Below, in pieces: positions 53,188 to 62,477 of a stretch of 64,000 nt of DNA. A model generated the notes under the pieces. It made no database searches and was not told the origin of the DNA. It saw only the letters and a program-made list of their open reading frames with translations. The stretch is taken from the NCBI RefSeq assembly GCF_001641285.1, contig NZ_CP014841.1, positions 1,922,001-1,986,000 on the forward strand, written 5' to 3'. The stretch is from Dyella thiooxydans. GTDB taxonomy: Bacteria > Pseudomonadota > Gammaproteobacteria > Xanthomonadales > Rhodanobacteraceae. Positions within the stretch are counted from its first letter, which is position 1, and every line of letters starts with the position of its first letter. The position numbers were made by a program, and so were the translations under genes.

Positions 53188-55595
53188 CGACTCCTCCCCG
53201 CCGGCGCTGGCTGCGCCGCAGCCTGTTCGCGCTCGCCCTGCTGCTGTTCGCCGCCGTCGTCGCCACCTGGAGCCTGCTGGCACTGGGCCGCGCCCGGCTG
53301 GATGGCCAGGTCGCCGCGAGCGGACTGACCGCCCCGGTCACGGTGACGCGCGATGCGCTGGGCACCGCCACCTTCGACGGCAGGAGCCGCGACGACATCA
53401 GCTATGCGATGGGCTACGTGCATGCGCAGGAGCGCTACTTCGACATGGACCTGATGCGCCGGCTGCCGGCCGGCGAGCTGTCGGCGCTGGTCGGCCCGGC
53501 GGCACTGAAGACCGACGAAGCGCACCGCCGCCTGCGCCTGCGCGCCGTGGTCGAACAGGCCTACGCGCAGCTGCCGCCCGACCAGCGGCACATGCTCGAC
53601 CGCTACCGCGATGGCGTGAACGCCGGGCTGGCGGCACTGAAGACCCGTCCCTGGGAGTACTTCCTACTCGGCACGAAGCCGCAACCGTGGCGCTCCGAGG
53701 ACAGCCTGCTGGTGATCGCCGCGATGTACCTGGACCTCAACAGCGACGGCCGCAACACCCGCGAACTGCGCATCGCGCAGATGCGGGCGGTGCTGCCGGC
53801 GCCGCTGGTCGATTTCCTGCTCGCGCCGGACCCGACCTGGGAGGCGCCGCTGGCCGGCCCGCTCTCGCCCGCACCGGTGGTGCCGGATGCGGCCACCTTC
53901 AGCCTGCGCGGCACGGCGCCAGCGGCCGGCCACGACCTCGCCGCCGTGCTCGCGCCGGCGCTGGACGATGCCCGCCCCGGCAGCAACAACTTCGCCGTGG
54001 CCGGCACGCTCACCGGCACCGGTGCGGCGATGCTGGCCAACGACATGCACTTGGGCCTGCGCGTGCCCAACCTGTGGTTCCGCGCGCGCCTGCGCTACCC
54101 CGACTCGACCGCGCCGAACGGCACCCGCGACGCCAGCGGCGTCACCCTGCCGGGCACGCCGGCGCTGGTGGTCGGCTCCAACGGCCAGGTCGCCTGGGGC
54201 TTCACCAACAGCTACGGCGACTGGGAGGACTGGGTGCGCGTGCAGCGCGACCCGGCCGATTCCACGCGTTACCGCACGCCGGACGGCTGGGCGACGATCG
54301 CCACCCACCGCGAGACGATCCAGGTGAAGGGCGCGCCCGATCACGTGATCACCGTCCAGGACACCCGCTGGGGTCCGATCACCGCGACCGACACCGACGG
54401 CACCCCGCTGGCGCTGGCCTGGACCGGCGATCGCCCGCGCGGCTACAACCTCGCGCTGATGCAGATCGAGCGCGCCACCGACGTGGACCAGGCACTCGAT
54501 CTCGCCCCTACCTTGGGCATGCCGGCGCAGAACCTGCTGGCCGCGGACAGCCAGGGCCACATCGGCTGGACCATCGCCAGCAACAGCATCCCGCTGCGCC
54601 ACGGCTTCGACCCGCAGATCCCCGCCGACTGGTCGCAGCCTGGCACCGGCTGGACCGGCTGGGCGGCAGCGTCGCAATACCCGCGCATCGAGAATCCGCC
54701 CGGCGGCCGGCTGTGGACCGCCAACAACCGCACGGTAGGCGGCGACTGGCTGGCCCTGCTCGGCAACGGCGGCCACGATCTCGGCGCCCGCGCGCAAGGC
54801 ATCCGCGACGACCTGCGCGCCCACGCGACGTTCTCGCCCGGCGACCTGCTGGACATCCAGCTGGACGACCGCAGCGTGCTGCTCGGCCGCTGGCAGCACC
54901 TGCTGCAGCAGACCCTGGCCGATGCCACCGATCCGTCGCTGGTGCAGCTCCGTGAACTGACCCGCCACTGGCGCGGTCGTGCCGACGTCGACAGCGTCGA
55001 TTACCGGCTGGTGCGCGCGTTCCGCGAGCAGGTGCACCAGGCGGTGCTGGCGCCGTTCGCCGCCCGCGTGCAGGCACGCTTCCCCGACTTCACCTGGCCG
55101 GGCCTCGGCGACCCGGAAGCGGCCGTGTGGGCGCTGGTGCGGCAGCAGCCGAAGCACCTGCTCGACCCGCGCTACGCCGACTGGCACGCCCTGCTGCTCG
55201 CGTCTGCGACGCAGGTGGTCGACACCCTCGGCAAGCCATCCGGCGGCCTCGCCGCGCGCACCTGGGGCGAGCGCAACCGCGCGGCGGTGAACCATCCGCT
55301 GGCCCGCGCCCTGCCCGGCTGGATGGCCCGTTTCATCAACATGCCCGACCAGCCGGTACCCGGCGACAGCAACATGCCGCGCGTGGCCGCGCCGGGCTTC
55401 GGTGCCTCCGAGCGGCTGGACGTCTCGCCCGGCCACGAGGACCGCGGCCTCTTCCACATGCCCGGCGGGCAGAGCGACAACCCGCTGTCGCCGTTCTTCG
55501 GCGCCGGCCACGAGGACTGGGTGCACGGACGGCCGACCCCGCTGCTGCCGGGGCCGGTCCGGCACACGCTGACGCTGGAGCCGACCGCCGGGTGA
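53184..55595 (+). CDS. Penicillin acylase-family (Ntn) amidase
   Basis: An 803-residue Ntn hydrolase precursor. An N-terminal helix (about 10-32) anchors or exports it. The alpha-chain region has the family's GYVHAQERYFDMDLMRR near 75. The autocatalytic nucleophile of the beta chain is Ser267 in RPGSNNFAVAG, preceded by the usual Gly. DMHLGLRVPNLWFRA, WGFTNSYGDWEDW and RLWTANNRTVGGDW are also conserved. Such enzymes cleave amides, including beta-lactam side chains or N-acyl homoserine lactones; quorum quenching is a possibility, not shown. It is coupled to the preceding lipoprotein gene. Confidence 0.9.
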   Translation: MTTPPRRRWLRRSLFALALLLFAAVVATWSLLALGRARLDGQVAASGLTAPVTVTRDALGTATFDGRSRDDISYAMGYVHAQERYFDMDLMRRLPAGELSALVGPAALKTDEAHRRLRLRAVVEQAYAQLPPDQRHMLDRYRDGVNAGLAALKTRPWEYFLLGTKPQPWRSEDSLLVIAAMYLDLNSDGRNTRELRIAQMRAVLPAPLVDFLLAPDPTWEAPLAGPLSPAPVVPDAATFSLRGTAPAAGHDLAAVLAPALDDARPGSNNFAVAGTLTGTGAAMLANDMHLGLRVPNLWFRARLRYPDSTAPNGTRDASGVTLPGTPALVVGSNGQVAWGFTNSYGDWEDWVRVQRDPADSTRYRTPDGWATIATHRETIQVKGAPDHVITVQDTRWGPITATDTDGTPLALAWTGDRPRGYNLALMQIERATDVDQALDLAPTLGMPAQNLLAADSQGHIGWTIASNSIPLRHGFDPQIPADWSQPGTGWTGWAAASQYPRIENPPGGRLWTANNRTVGGDWLALLGNGGHDLGARAQGIRDDLRAHATFSPGDLLDIQLDDRSVLLGRWQHLLQQTLADATDPSLVQLRELTRHWRGRADVDSVDYRLVRAFREQVHQAVLAPFAARVQARFPDFTWPGLGDPEAAVWALVRQQPKHLLDPRYADWHALLLASATQVVDTLGKPSGGLAARTWGERNRAAVNHPLARALPGWMARFINMPDQPVPGDSNMPRVAAPGFGASERLDVSPGHEDRGLFHMPGGQSDNPLSPFFGAGHEDWVHGRPTPLLPGPVRHTLTLEPTAG

Positions 55596-55608
55596 GGCGC
55601 CGGCGCGC

Positions 55609-55998
55609 TCAGCCGAGGGTGTAGTCGAACGTGTACTCGTGCCGCCCCGAGGCGATGCGGATCGTCATGCTGCCAGCCAGGCCGGCCAGCTCGCCGGTAC
55701 CGGTGTCCGGTACCACGTGCACGGTCAACGTGGCGGCGCCGCGATCCATCGTGCCGCTGTGCTGCAGCACGAAGCTGCCTTCGCGGCCGTCGAGCCGCCC
55801 GGTCACCCGCTCCATCGCGACATAGCCCGCCGAACCGGCGACCTCGCCACCGGCGGAGAGCATCTCGCCCACGCTGTGTGCCTGCAGATCGCCATCGAAG
55901 CGCTTGTCGAGCGTGTGCCGCCCCAGGTTGGCCGGCGCGCTGGTCGCTGCCAGTGGCTGCGATTCCCGCGTGACCTCGAATGTACCGTTCGCCTGCAT
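55609..55998 (-). CDS. DUF3224 protein
   Basis: A 129-residue DUF3224 protein. It has the family's small beta-barrel pattern: KRFDGDLQAHSVGEML, YVAMERVTGRLDGREGSFVLQHSG, and DTGTGELAGLAGSMTIRI. Family function is unknown; it resembles lipocalin-like AbrB/allene-oxide-cyclase folds. It starts with ATG at 55998 and is convergent with the penicillin-acylase-family gene, with 13 bases between the stops. Confidence 0.9.
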   Translation of the reverse strand: MQANGTFEVTRESQPLAATSAPANLGRHTLDKRFDGDLQAHSVGEMLSAGGEVAGSAGYVAMERVTGRLDGREGSFVLQHSGTMDRGAATLTVHVVPDTGTGELAGLAGSMTIRIASGRHEYTFDYTLG

Positions 55999-56232
55999 CT
56001 GTCCCGCCCTCGCTCATGCCATGACCGGGGCAGCACGCCAGCACCGCCGGCCCTGCCCTGCGCGCATTCAAGCACAGGCCACCCCGCCGCGTGCGGCAGG
56101 GGCTGACGCGCACCGACGATCCGCGATGCCAGCCGACGCCAGAGGCGAAGCATGTCGAATACGCGCCGGTCGATTCGTCGTCAGGACGAGCCGGGCATCC
56201 GCCGGCCGACTCCCCAGCGAAGGAGAACAGCG

Positions 56233-56667
56233 ATGCGATGCATGGTGATGGTGCGAGCCACCGACGAGTCCGAAAGCGAGACGCAGGCGATGCCGAGCGC
56301 CGAGATCATGGCGGCGATGAACCGCTTCAACGAGGAACTGGTGCAGGCCGGCGTGATGCTGGCCGGCGAGGGGCTCAAGCCCAGCCGCGACGGCAAGCGC
56401 GTGCGTTTCGCAAGTGGCCGGCAGCAGGTGGTCGACGGTCCGTTTGCCGAGACCCGCGAGCTGATTGCCGGCTTCTGGCTGTGGCAGGTGCGTTCGATGG
56501 ACGAGGCACTGGAGTGGGCGCGGCGCTGCCCGGCCCCGTTCGTGGGCGAGTGCGAGATCGAGATCCGCCCGCTGTACGAGGAGGCCGACTTCGCCGAAGT
56601 CATGTCGCCCGAACTGCGCGAGTCCGAGGCCCGGTTGCGCGGGCAGATCGCCGACCGGGCGCGCTGA
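56233..56667 (+). CDS. YCII/DGPF-domain protein
   Basis: A 144-residue dimeric alpha-beta barrel-type protein of the YCII family. The DGPF signature is plain in VVDGPFAETRELIAGFWLW (about 68-86). Such proteins are systematically paired with ECF42 sigma factors, but their biochemical role is unresolved. ATG at 56233 follows GAAGGAGAAC. The ECF gene starts at the overlapping TGATG. Confidence 0.92.
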   Translation: MRCMVMVRATDESESETQAMPSAEIMAAMNRFNEELVQAGVMLAGEGLKPSRDGKRVRFASGRQQVVDGPFAETRELIAGFWLWQVRSMDEALEWARRCPAPFVGECEIEIRPLYEEADFAEVMSPELRESEARLRGQIADRAR

Positions 56668-57983
56668 TGCCGCCGGCATGCTTGCCGCGAACGCCAGGCA
56701 GTGCTGTGATCGGCCCTATGGAAACGGCCGAACTGCATCGCCGCATCGATGCCGTATGGCGACTGGAGGCACCGAAGCTGATCGGCGCCCTGGTGCGCGT
56801 GGTGCGGGACATCGACCTGGCCGAGGAACTGGCCCAGGACGCCCTGGTCAGCGCGCTCGAGCGCTGGCCGGACAGCGGCATCCCGGACAACCCCGGCGCC
56901 TGGTTGATGACCACCGCGCGCAATCGCGGCATCGACCTGCTGCGCCATCGCCAGCTGGCCGAGCGCAAGCACGCGATGCTCGGCGGCGATCCGGACTTTG
57001 AGCCGCACGTGATGCCCGATTTCGACGCCCTCGACGACGACATCGGCGACGACCGCCTGCGGCTGATCTTCACCGCCTGCCATCCGGTGCTGCCGCACGA
57101 GGCGCGCATCGCGCTGACCCTGCGCCTGCTCGGCGGCCTCACCACCGCCGAGATCGCCCGCGCCTTCCTGCAGCCCGAGCCCACCGTGGCGCAGCGCATC
57201 GTACGCGCCAAGCGCACGCTGGCCGAGAAGCGGGTGCCCTACGACATGCCGCGCGGCGAGGAACGCGGCGAACGGCTGGCCAGCGTGCTCGGTGTGATCT
57301 ATCTCATCTTCAACGAAGGCTACGCCGCCACCGCCGGCGAGGACTGGATGCGGCCGGCCCTGTGCGAGGAGGCGCTGCGGCTGGGGCGCATGCTCGCCGC
57401 GCTGGAGCAGGACGAGCCGGAAGTGCTCGGCCTGCTGGCGCTGATGGAGCTGCAGGCGTCGCGCACCCACGCGCGGGTCGATGCGAGCGGGCGGCCGGTG
57501 CTGCTGGACCGGCAGGACCGCACCCGCTGGGACCGGCTGGCGATCGCCCGCGGCCAGGCGCTGCTCGCCCGCGCCATCCGCCATCCCGACGGTGCCGGCC
57601 CGCACACGCTGCAGGCGGCGATCGCCGCCTGCCACGCCGGTGCACCGACCGCCGCGGCCACCGACTGGCCACGTATCGCCGCCCTCTATGCCCTGTTGCT
57701 GCAGGTCGCCCCCTCGCCGGTGATCGAACTCAACCGCGCGGTGGCGGTATCGCGTGCCGAAGGGCCCGCGGCGGGACTGGTACTGGTCGAGGCGATCGCC
57801 GACGCACCGGCACTGTCCCGCTACGCACCGCTGCCGGCCGTGCGTGGCGACCTGCTGGAGCAACTCGGCCGGCGCGACGAAGCCAGGTCCGAATTCCGCC
57901 GGGCGGCGGAGCTCACCACCAACGCGGGAGAGCGCGAGGTGATGCTGGCACGGGCCGCGGCACTGGACATCCCGGCCGGCTGA
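56667..57983 (+). CDS. ECF42-type RNA polymerase sigma factor
   Basis: A ~438-residue extracytoplasmic-function sigma factor of the ECF42 group. Sigma region 2 is near the N-terminus (HRRIDAVWRLEAPKLIGALV, ELAQDALVSALERWPDSGIP, ARNRGIDLLRHRQ) and region 4 is LTTAEIARAFLQPEPTVAQRIVRAKRTL (about 165-195). A long C-terminal tetratricopeptide-like extension (about 210-438) is the group hallmark and is needed for activity in studied members. Region 4 is followed by the conserved VIYLIFNEGY. The ATG at 56667 overlaps the DGPF stop; ATG at 56718 is an alternative that fits the domain start better. No anti-sigma gene adjoins it. Confidence 0.93.
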   Translation: MPPACLPRTPGSAVIGPMETAELHRRIDAVWRLEAPKLIGALVRVVRDIDLAEELAQDALVSALERWPDSGIPDNPGAWLMTTARNRGIDLLRHRQLAERKHAMLGGDPDFEPHVMPDFDALDDDIGDDRLRLIFTACHPVLPHEARIALTLRLLGGLTTAEIARAFLQPEPTVAQRIVRAKRTLAEKRVPYDMPRGEERGERLASVLGVIYLIFNEGYAATAGEDWMRPALCEEALRLGRMLAALEQDEPEVLGLLALMELQASRTHARVDASGRPVLLDRQDRTRWDRLAIARGQALLARAIRHPDGAGPHTLQAAIAACHAGAPTAAATDWPRIAALYALLLQVAPSPVIELNRAVAVSRAEGPAAGLVLVEAIADAPALSRYAPLPAVRGDLLEQLGRRDEARSEFRRAAELTTNAGEREVMLARAAALDIPAG

Positions 57984-57987
57984 TCGC

Positions 57988-60900
57988 TCAGTTCGCCATA
58001 TCCAGTTCGGCCAGCAGGGCCTCGAACTGTTCCGGCGGCATCGGCCGGCCAAACAGGTACCCCTGGAACACATCGCACTCCTGTTCCATCAGGAACGTCC
58101 ACTGCTCCCTGGTCTCCACGCCCTCGGCCACCACCTCCATGCCCAGACCGTGGCCCATCGCGATGATCGTCTGCGCGACCATCGCGTCACCGGCCACGTC
58201 GGGCAGGCGGCTGACGAACGACCGGTCGATCTTCAGCTGGTCCAGCGGCAGCCGCGAGAGATAGGCAAGCGAGGAGTAGCCGGTGCCGAAGTCGTCCAGC
58301 GAGGCCTGCACGCCCTGCGCACGCAGGCTGGCCAGCTTGCTGGCTGCCCATGCCAGGTCGTCGAGCACCGCGGTCTCGGTGATCTCGAGCTTCAGCCGCG
58401 CCGGATCCGCGCCCGCCTCGGCGAGCATCGTCAGCACATTCTCGACGAAGCCGGCATGACCGAACTGGCGGGCGCTCACGTTCACCGACAGCGTCAGGTG
58501 GCGCGTGCGCGGATGAGCGGTCCAGGCCGCCAGTTGCGCACAGGCCTTGCGCAGCACCCAGTCGCCCAGCGGCAGGATCAACCCGCGCTCCTCGGCCAAC
58601 GGCACGAACAGCGCGGGCGATACCTGCTCGCCATTGCGCCGCTGCCAGCGCAGCAATGCCTCGGCACCCACCGGCTGGCCGCGCCGGTCCACCAGCACCT
58701 GCAGGTGCAGCTCCAGCGCGTCCAGATCGATCGCCTGCTTGAGTTCGGCCGCCAACTGCTCGTTTCGCTCGATGTCCGCCTGCATGGCCGGAGCAAACGC
58801 CACGGCCTGGTCGCGTCCCGCCGCCTTGGCGGCGTACATGGCCAGTTCCGCCTCGCGGAGCACCGACTCCGGCGAGCCCTTGCCGGGTTCCAGCGCAGTG
58901 ACGCCGATGCTGCAGGTCACGGTGACCCGCGTATCGTCATCGAGCTGGAACGACGGGAGCATCGACTGGCGCACGCGCTCGGCGCAGGCCATGGCGCGCT
59001 GCATGCGATCGCCGTCTTCGCCAGGGCACTCCATCAGCACCGCGAAGGTGTCGCCGCTGAATCGACTCAGCATGCAGCCTTCCTCCAGCAGCGGGCGCAG
59101 ACGCATCGCGACCAGCCACAGCAGGCGGTCGCCGGTACCGTGGCTGCGCAGGTCGTTGACGCGCTTGAAATGGTCCAGGTCGATCATCATCAGGGCGCCG
59201 CCCCGGTCCTCCTCCAGCAGGTGCTGGATCTGCCCGTGCAGGAAGCGCCGGTTCGGCAGGTCGGTGAGCGGATCGAAGAAGGTCATGCGTTCGGCCTGGG
59301 CCATGGCCTCACGCTCGTTGGTGAGGTCGGTCATGGTGCAGACGTAGTGGCTCACCTGGTTTCGGACGTCGTGTACCGATGAGACCGCCATGCGCACCAC
59401 CCGCGGCACGCCATCCTTGCCCGCGATCCATTGCTCTCCCTGCCAGAAGCCCTTCTCGCGAATCTGCTGCCACATGCGGCCGTAATAGTCGTGGTCGTGA
59501 TGCGCCGTACCGAGGATCGAGGGCCTCTTGCCCAGCACATCCTCCGACCCGTAGTCGGTCAAGGCGCAGAACGCGTCGTTGATCCGCTGGATCGTGCCAC
59601 TGGCATCGGTGACCATCAGCGCCTCCTGGGTCTGGAAGGCCACGGCCGCGAGGCGCAGTTCGGACTCCGCCCGTTGCCGTTCGCTGATGTCCTGCGCATA
59701 GACCACAGCGAACTGCGGCCGGCCCTCCGCGTCACGCACCACGGAGCGATCCAGCAGCACCGGGAAGCGCCGTCCGTCGCGGGTCACGTGCTCGCTCTCC
59801 AGCAGCGAATGGTCCTGCTGCTCGGCGGCCCGGCGCTCGGCGCGCTGCGCATCGGTCAGGTCGGCCGGATACAGCACGTCGACCGGCATCCCCTCCAGTT
59901 CCCCGGGGGTATAGCCCCGCTCCCGCGCGAACACGGGATTGACCGCGATGATCCGCTGTGTGCGCACATCGTAGATCTTCACCCCGAACGCAGCATGCTC
60001 GAACGCCTTGCCCCACAGGCGCAGCTGGGACTCCGCCTGCAGTCGCAGGGTGATGTCGCGCGCTACGCTCAGCACGCCACCGGCGGAACCATCAGGCCCC
60101 GGCACCGGCACCTTGATCACCTCGAGCTGGCGCTCGCTGCCATCGTTCACCTCCAGCCCGAAGGTGTACGTGTGTTGCCGCCCCAGCCGCAGCACCTCGC
60201 GGTCCATCGCCTGTACGCGGTCGGCAAACGCCGCGGTGAACAGCTCGCGATCGGTCTTGCCGATCAACTCCTGCCGCCCGCCGCGGAACAGCTCGTCCAC
60301 ACGACTGTTGCATTCGCGATAGACCCCCGCGAGATCCTTGACCCACATCGCGTCGGGGCTGGCATCGAACACGGCCTGCATCTGCTGCCGGCTGGCCAGC
60401 ACGGCACGCGTGCGCGCCGCCACCGCACGCCGCAGGACCCACACCCAGAATCCCAGCAGGGCGAGCGCCAGCAGGATGATCGAAGCCACGATCACGACGG
60501 GCTCCAGGTACGAGCTGAGCACGAACGGATGCTCGAGCCAACGGTGGCGCAGCGCGGTCAGCTCGGCCGGCGGGATCTTCGCCATGCCCTGCTCCACCCG
60601 GGCAAGCATCGCGCCATTACCCTTGCGCACCGCCCAGTGGAACTGCCCGGTGTAGAGCACGAAAGCCTTGTAGAAGTGGTCGAGCGCGTCGTGGCGATAC
60701 AGGTAGAAGTCGGCCGGGTACTCGTCCATGCACAGGATGCGCATATCGCCATGGGTGGCCGCCTGGATCATGTCGCTGTAGCCGGCAAACTCCCGCAGAT
60801 CCGTGATGCCCGCAGCATGCAGCCGCTCGACGCAGGCATCGCCACGTTCGACGCCGACCGGAAAGCCGCGCAGGGACTGCACATCCACCACACCGCGGAT

Positions 60901-61299
60901 GCGGCGGTCCACGAAGATGGACGCCGGCAGCGTGGCATACGGTGCGGAGAAGTCGTACAGCGCATCGCGGGCGGGCGTGCGGAAGATCATGTCGATCACG
61001 TCCGCCCTGCCGGCCAGCAATTCCCGCTGGGCGGACGCCCAGTCCATCGGTTCCAGGTCGACGTGGATGCCGGTGTGCTTCTCGAACAGGCGCCACCGGT
61101 CGACTTCATATCCGCGAGGCTTGCCGTCGGCGTCGAGGAACACGAACGGTGGATAGTTGTTGTCGGTCACCACGCGGATCCGCGTGGCCATGCCGGCCGC
61201 TTCTGCCGGCGCCGTGGACGACGGAGCAATCTCCCCCGCCGAAACCGCGAAGGCGACGAAGCAGCACAGCAACAGCAGTCCAGCCCTCCCCCTAGACAC
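57988..61299 (-). CDS. SBP_bac_3-PAS-GGDEF-EAL sensor phosphodiesterase
   Basis: An 1103-residue signalling protein. A signal peptide (about 1-24) leads into a periplasmic solute-binding domain (about 40-275; IRVVTDNNYPPFVFLDADGK then GRADVIDMIFRTPARD). A transmembrane helix (about 282-306) follows, then three PAS-like segments (about 320-700), a GGDEF domain with the active site degenerate (SGDTF) and a C-terminal EAL domain with EALLRW, NVSARQFG, ITETAVLDD, DDFGTGYSS and AEGVET. So it is likely a ligand-responsive c-di-GMP phosphodiesterase, possibly using the GGDEF remnant for GTP control. The start is a GTG at 61299 with AAGGAGG upstream. Confidence 0.9.
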   Translation of the reverse strand: MSRGRAGLLLLCCFVAFAVSAGEIAPSSTAPAEAAGMATRIRVVTDNNYPPFVFLDADGKPRGYEVDRWRLFEKHTGIHVDLEPMDWASAQRELLAGRADVIDMIFRTPARDALYDFSAPYATLPASIFVDRRIRGVVDVQSLRGFPVGVERGDACVERLHAAGITDLREFAGYSDMIQAATHGDMRILCMDEYPADFYLYRHDALDHFYKAFVLYTGQFHWAVRKGNGAMLARVEQGMAKIPPAELTALRHRWLEHPFVLSSYLEPVVIVASIILLALALLGFWVWVLRRAVAARTRAVLASRQQMQAVFDASPDAMWVKDLAGVYRECNSRVDELFRGGRQELIGKTDRELFTAAFADRVQAMDREVLRLGRQHTYTFGLEVNDGSERQLEVIKVPVPGPDGSAGGVLSVARDITLRLQAESQLRLWGKAFEHAAFGVKIYDVRTQRIIAVNPVFARERGYTPGELEGMPVDVLYPADLTDAQRAERRAAEQQDHSLLESEHVTRDGRRFPVLLDRSVVRDAEGRPQFAVVYAQDISERQRAESELRLAAVAFQTQEALMVTDASGTIQRINDAFCALTDYGSEDVLGKRPSILGTAHHDHDYYGRMWQQIREKGFWQGEQWIAGKDGVPRVVRMAVSSVHDVRNQVSHYVCTMTDLTNEREAMAQAERMTFFDPLTDLPNRRFLHGQIQHLLEEDRGGALMMIDLDHFKRVNDLRSHGTGDRLLWLVAMRLRPLLEEGCMLSRFSGDTFAVLMECPGEDGDRMQRAMACAERVRQSMLPSFQLDDDTRVTVTCSIGVTALEPGKGSPESVLREAELAMYAAKAAGRDQAVAFAPAMQADIERNEQLAAELKQAIDLDALELHLQVLVDRRGQPVGAEALLRWQRRNGEQVSPALFVPLAEERGLILPLGDWVLRKACAQLAAWTAHPRTRHLTLSVNVSARQFGHAGFVENVLTMLAEAGADPARLKLEITETAVLDDLAWAASKLASLRAQGVQASLDDFGTGYSSLAYLSRLPLDQLKIDRSFVSRLPDVAGDAMVAQTIIAMGHGLGMEVVAEGVETREQWTFLMEQECDVFQGYLFGRPMPPEQFEALLAELDMAN

Positions 61300-61498
61300 G
61301 TTGGGGCCTCCTTGCACTGTTTGCGTGGCTACAGGATGTCGACAAAGCAACGGCCATGACAAGCGCTGGCGATGCAACACGCGCGATCCTGTCGCTTCCG
61401 CCTGAACCCGCTCAGCTGCCGCGGAGGTGCGAGGGTGCGTGGACGTGACCTGGCTCAGGCCGCGCCGATCAGGGGCATCGCGGAACCTGCGCGGCCCC

Positions 61499-61523
61499 AA
61501 AAAAAGGCCCGCGAATGCGGGCC
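61499..61523 (-). terminator. Intrinsic terminator after the secreted-protein gene
   Basis: GGCCCGC-ATTC-GCGGGCC (61506-61523) is followed on the minus strand by seven T residues (61499-61505). It lies 27 bases past the stop at 61550 and separates that gene from the GGDEF-EAL gene. Confidence 0.9.
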
Positions 61524-61549
61524 GCGGGGAAATACGTTGGTCGCGCGAT

Positions 61550-62326
61550 CTATTTGCCGGACGGACGATAGGTCAGTTCGGCGTTGTGGCGGTCCACATG
61601 CGCGGACACGTGCTTGATCGCGTCGTTCAGCGCCTTGCGCAGGGATTTGGCCTGTGCATCGCCATAGACGTTGGCGACCATCTTCCAGAACGTGGGGTTG
61701 GGCTCGGCGCCGAAGTCGGCCCAGTCCTTCGACGGGCTGACCAGGATGTAGTCCGGTGCGTCCTCGCCGCTGTCCACGGTCTGCATGATCTGGTACGCGT
61801 TCGGCCATTTCGCCTTGTGTGCCGCGGCAGTGACCTTCTTCACCGCGGTCATGAAGCCCTCGTTGGCCTCGTGGCCGGGCTTGAGCGTGAACAGGACCAC
61901 GTCGATGTAGCCCTGCCCCATGTCCGAACCCGGCGGCATGTAGCTCATTTCCGGCATGACTTTCATGAAGCCGCTGGTCTCGCGCTTCAGATGCGGGTTC
62001 ACGTTCTGGCGGAATGACGCGTCGCAGGCCTTGCCGCTGTCCCGCATGGCATCGAAATCCGCCCAGGACAGCGGATCGCTGACATAGGAATAGGTGTAGA
62101 CGTCGCCGGTTTCGTGGTTCAGCGCCATCCATGCGTACTTGAATCCATGCTCGCCCAGGCACTGGTTGTAGGCCTTGATGCCCGATTCGTAGGCCTGCTG
62201 CTCGGCAGGTGCCACCCAGTCCGTGTAGCCGCGTATGACGCGGGGACTGCTGTCGTCGGCCGCCTGCACGCCAAGGACACAGAACAAGCCAGCCACCAGG
62301 GCCAGCCATGCAGTGATGCGCTTCAT
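61550..62326 (-). CDS. Hypothetical exported protein under probable Clp control
   Basis: A 258-residue exported protein, not recognised. A signal peptide (about 1-22, LVAGLFCVLGVQA) precedes a mature protein with two cysteines (YNQCLGEHG, GKACDASF). The second half (about 130-240) looks like a ferredoxin-like/dimeric alpha-beta domain (IDVVLFTLKPGHEANEG). It has its own terminator and stands behind a nearly perfect CRP/Clp site (62447-62468) and a -10-like TATGCT. Expression is thus likely under Clp control. ATG at 62326 follows GAGGGAGA. Confidence 0.75.
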   Translation of the reverse strand: MKRITAWLALVAGLFCVLGVQAADDSSPRVIRGYTDWVAPAEQQAYESGIKAYNQCLGEHGFKYAWMALNHETGDVYTYSYVSDPLSWADFDAMRDSGKACDASFRQNVNPHLKRETSGFMKVMPEMSYMPPGSDMGQGYIDVVLFTLKPGHEANEGFMTAVKKVTAAAHKAKWPNAYQIMQTVDSGEDAPDYILVSPSKDWADFGAEPNPTFWKMVANVYGDAQAKSLRKALNDAIKHVSAHVDRHNAELTYRPSGK

Positions 62327-62425
62327 GAGAGTCTCCCTCAGGGCATGTCGCCCTGCACTGATGTGGTCTAGGGCCCCGAACTCTCTCCGCAACGCGAAGG
62401 GCTTCGCCAACGGCGAAGACTTCTG

Positions 62426-62468
62426 AGCATACGCTCAAGCGCAAGAAAATGTGATCTACATCACATTT
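62426..62468 (-). promoter_or_regulatory. CRP/Clp operator and promoter (class II layout)
   Basis: TGTGATCTACATCACA, flanked by AAA and TTT, at 62447-62468 differs from the ideal CRP palindrome at one central position. TATGCT (62426-62431, minus strand) places the start near 62419, so the site is centred about -39, the usual activating position. The transcript would begin with a CTTCGCC-GTT-GGCGAAG hairpin (62402-62418). In Xanthomonas the CRP homologue Clp is a c-di-GMP receptor; whether that holds here is inference. Confidence 0.85.
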
Positions 62469-62477
62469 TTGGAGCGA

